The notes under the pieces: model-generated | The model's input: the letters and a program-made list of their open reading frames with translations, nothing else | What the model was told of the DNA's origin: nothing | Database searches by the model: none | Assembly: GCA_017885175.1 (NCBI GenBank) | Contig: JAFNGP010000066.1 | Span: 14,712-22,026 of the forward strand | Reading direction: 5' to 3' | Source of the DNA: a bacterium | Lineage (GTDB): Bacteria; Krumholzibacteriota; Krumholzibacteriia; Krumholzibacteriales; Krumholzibacteriaceae | DNA length: 7,315 nt | Position numbers and translations under genes: made by a program | Shown here: in pieces, positions 6,653 to 7,315 of the stretch | Layout of the letters: every line of letters begins with the position of its first letter | Numbering within the stretch: the first letter of the stretch is position 1

Positions 6653-7315
6653 ATTGCGCCTTTGATTCATGCGGGCCGTCCGGACCTTCATCCGGCGCGC
6701 CGAATCCCGGGATCAGATCGGCGAGGCACTGAAGCACCTTCTCCTGCCGGCCCTTCCTCGCTACCGAGACGAGCTTCTCGATCCCTTCGACGATCCCCTC
6801 GGGGACGGGATTGGCGGAACGGGCGAGCAGGATCTTCTCCTCTCCGAGCGGCAGGAGCTTCTCGTCGGCGGCGACGAGCCGCTCGTGGAGCTTCTCCCCC
6901 TCGCGGAGCCCGGTGACGACGATCGGAATCTCCGTTTCGGGCTCGTATCCGGCGAGGATGATGAGATCCTCCGCCATCTCGAGGATATTGAGCGGCTCCC
7001 CCATGTCGAGGATGTAGGTTTCTCCTCCCTTTCCCACGACCGACGCCCTGACGACGAGAAGCGCGGCCTCCCTGACCGTCATGAAATATCTGGTCGCCCG
7101 CGGATCGCTGACCGTCACGGGGCCGCCGCGCCGAATCTGCCTGAGGAAGAGGGGAACGACGCTTCCCGTGCTCCCGATGACGTTTCCGAATCGAACCGTT
7201 ATAAAGCGGCATGAGGCGCCGGCGTCGCTCCGGGCGCGCAGGTACAGCTCGATGAGACGCTTCGTCGCGCCCATGACGCCCCGGGGGCTGGCCGCCTTGT
7301 CGGTCGAGATGAATA
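6651..7315 (-). CDS. Nucleotide-sugar 4,6-dehydratase (PglF/WbpM/CapD type), C-terminal 220 residues, partial
   Basis: This is the 3' end of a large membrane-anchored SDR-family dehydratase, usually over 600 residues, which converts UDP-GlcNAc (or a related sugar nucleotide) to its 4-keto-6-deoxy form. The window opens with FISTDKAASPRGVMGATKR (1-19), holding Ser3 and the M14-x3-K18 pair. In WbpM-type enzymes Met replaces the usual catalytic Tyr (SMK in place of SYK), so this is expected and not a defect. RFGNVIGSTGSVVPLF (41-56), GGPVTVSDPRATRYFMTVREA (62-82), DMGEPLNILEMAEDLI (102-117) and GLREGEKLHERL (134-145) follow in family order. An ATG at 7274 is internal (M14), not a start. The C-terminal tail after about residue 190 is less conserved. 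The NAD-binding motif and membrane helices lie upstream of the window. With no aminotransferase visible here, the final sugar (bacillosamine-, FucNAc- or QuiNAc-like) is undetermined. Confidence 0.92.
   Translation of the reverse strand, partial: FISTDKAASPRGVMGATKRLIELYLRARSDAGASCRFITVRFGNVIGSTGSVVPLFLRQIRRGGPVTVSDPRATRYFMTVREAALLVVRASVVGKGGETYILDMGEPLNILEMAEDLIILAGYEPETEIPIVVTGLREGEKLHERLVAADEKLLPLGEEKILLARSANPVPEGIVEGIEKLVSVARKGRQEKVLQCLADLIPGFGAPDEGPDGPHESKAQ

Noticed and set aside
5939..6916. A 325-codon plus-strand open frame opposite the FemAB-like and dehydratase genes
   Set aside because: It spans the junction of two confidently assigned minus-strand genes, and its composition is charge-rich antisense shadow without motifs.

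Overview
The window is GC-rich bacterial DNA whose genes all lie on the minus strand, so transcription runs from position 7315 towards position 1. It holds the downstream part of a surface-polysaccharide gene cluster (about 7315 to 516). After a 255-bp gap comes the beginning of mraZ (260 to 1, cut by the window edge), normally the first gene of the dcw (division and cell wall) cluster. Nothing in the sequence fixes the taxon. High GC, heavy use of GTG starts, a Wzx-type flippase and an mraZ/dcw start fit a free-living bacterium that makes surface glycans, perhaps from a poorly cultured Gram-negative phylum. That placement is a guess.

Layout in transcription order: (1) 3' part of a nucleotide-sugar 4,6-dehydratase of the PglF/WbpM/CapD type; (2) a FemAB-like GNAT-fold protein; (3) a Wzx/MOP-superfamily polysaccharide flippase; (4) a GT4-type cytoplasmic glycosyltransferase; (5) a GT-C multispanning glycosyltransferase; (6) a class I SAM methyltransferase; then the intergenic region and mraZ. 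The junctions of genes 1 to 6 are a 7-nt gap, a 4-nt overlap, a 2-nt gap, a 28-nt overlap and a 4-nt overlap. This indicates one translationally coupled operon, although three starts had to be corrected to GTG to see it.

A plausible combined role: the dehydratase makes a 4-keto-6-deoxy sugar nucleotide, the GT4 enzyme adds sugars to a lipid-linked glycan in the cytoplasm, the flippase moves it across the membrane, and the GT-C enzyme adds residues on the outer face from a polyprenyl-phosphate sugar. The FemAB-like protein and the methyltransferase are candidates for decorating the glycan. No initiating sugar-1-phosphate transferase, polymerase, ligase or aminotransferase lies in this window.

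The clearest regulatory signal is upstream of mraZ: three copies of TGGGA separated by exactly 5 nt, next to a perfect TTGACA -35 hexamer. This is the arrangement known for the MraZ autoregulatory operator, and it independently supports the mraZ call. I found no RNA gene, insertion sequence, CRISPR array or clearly undescribed system. The rest reads as a conventional glycan cluster.
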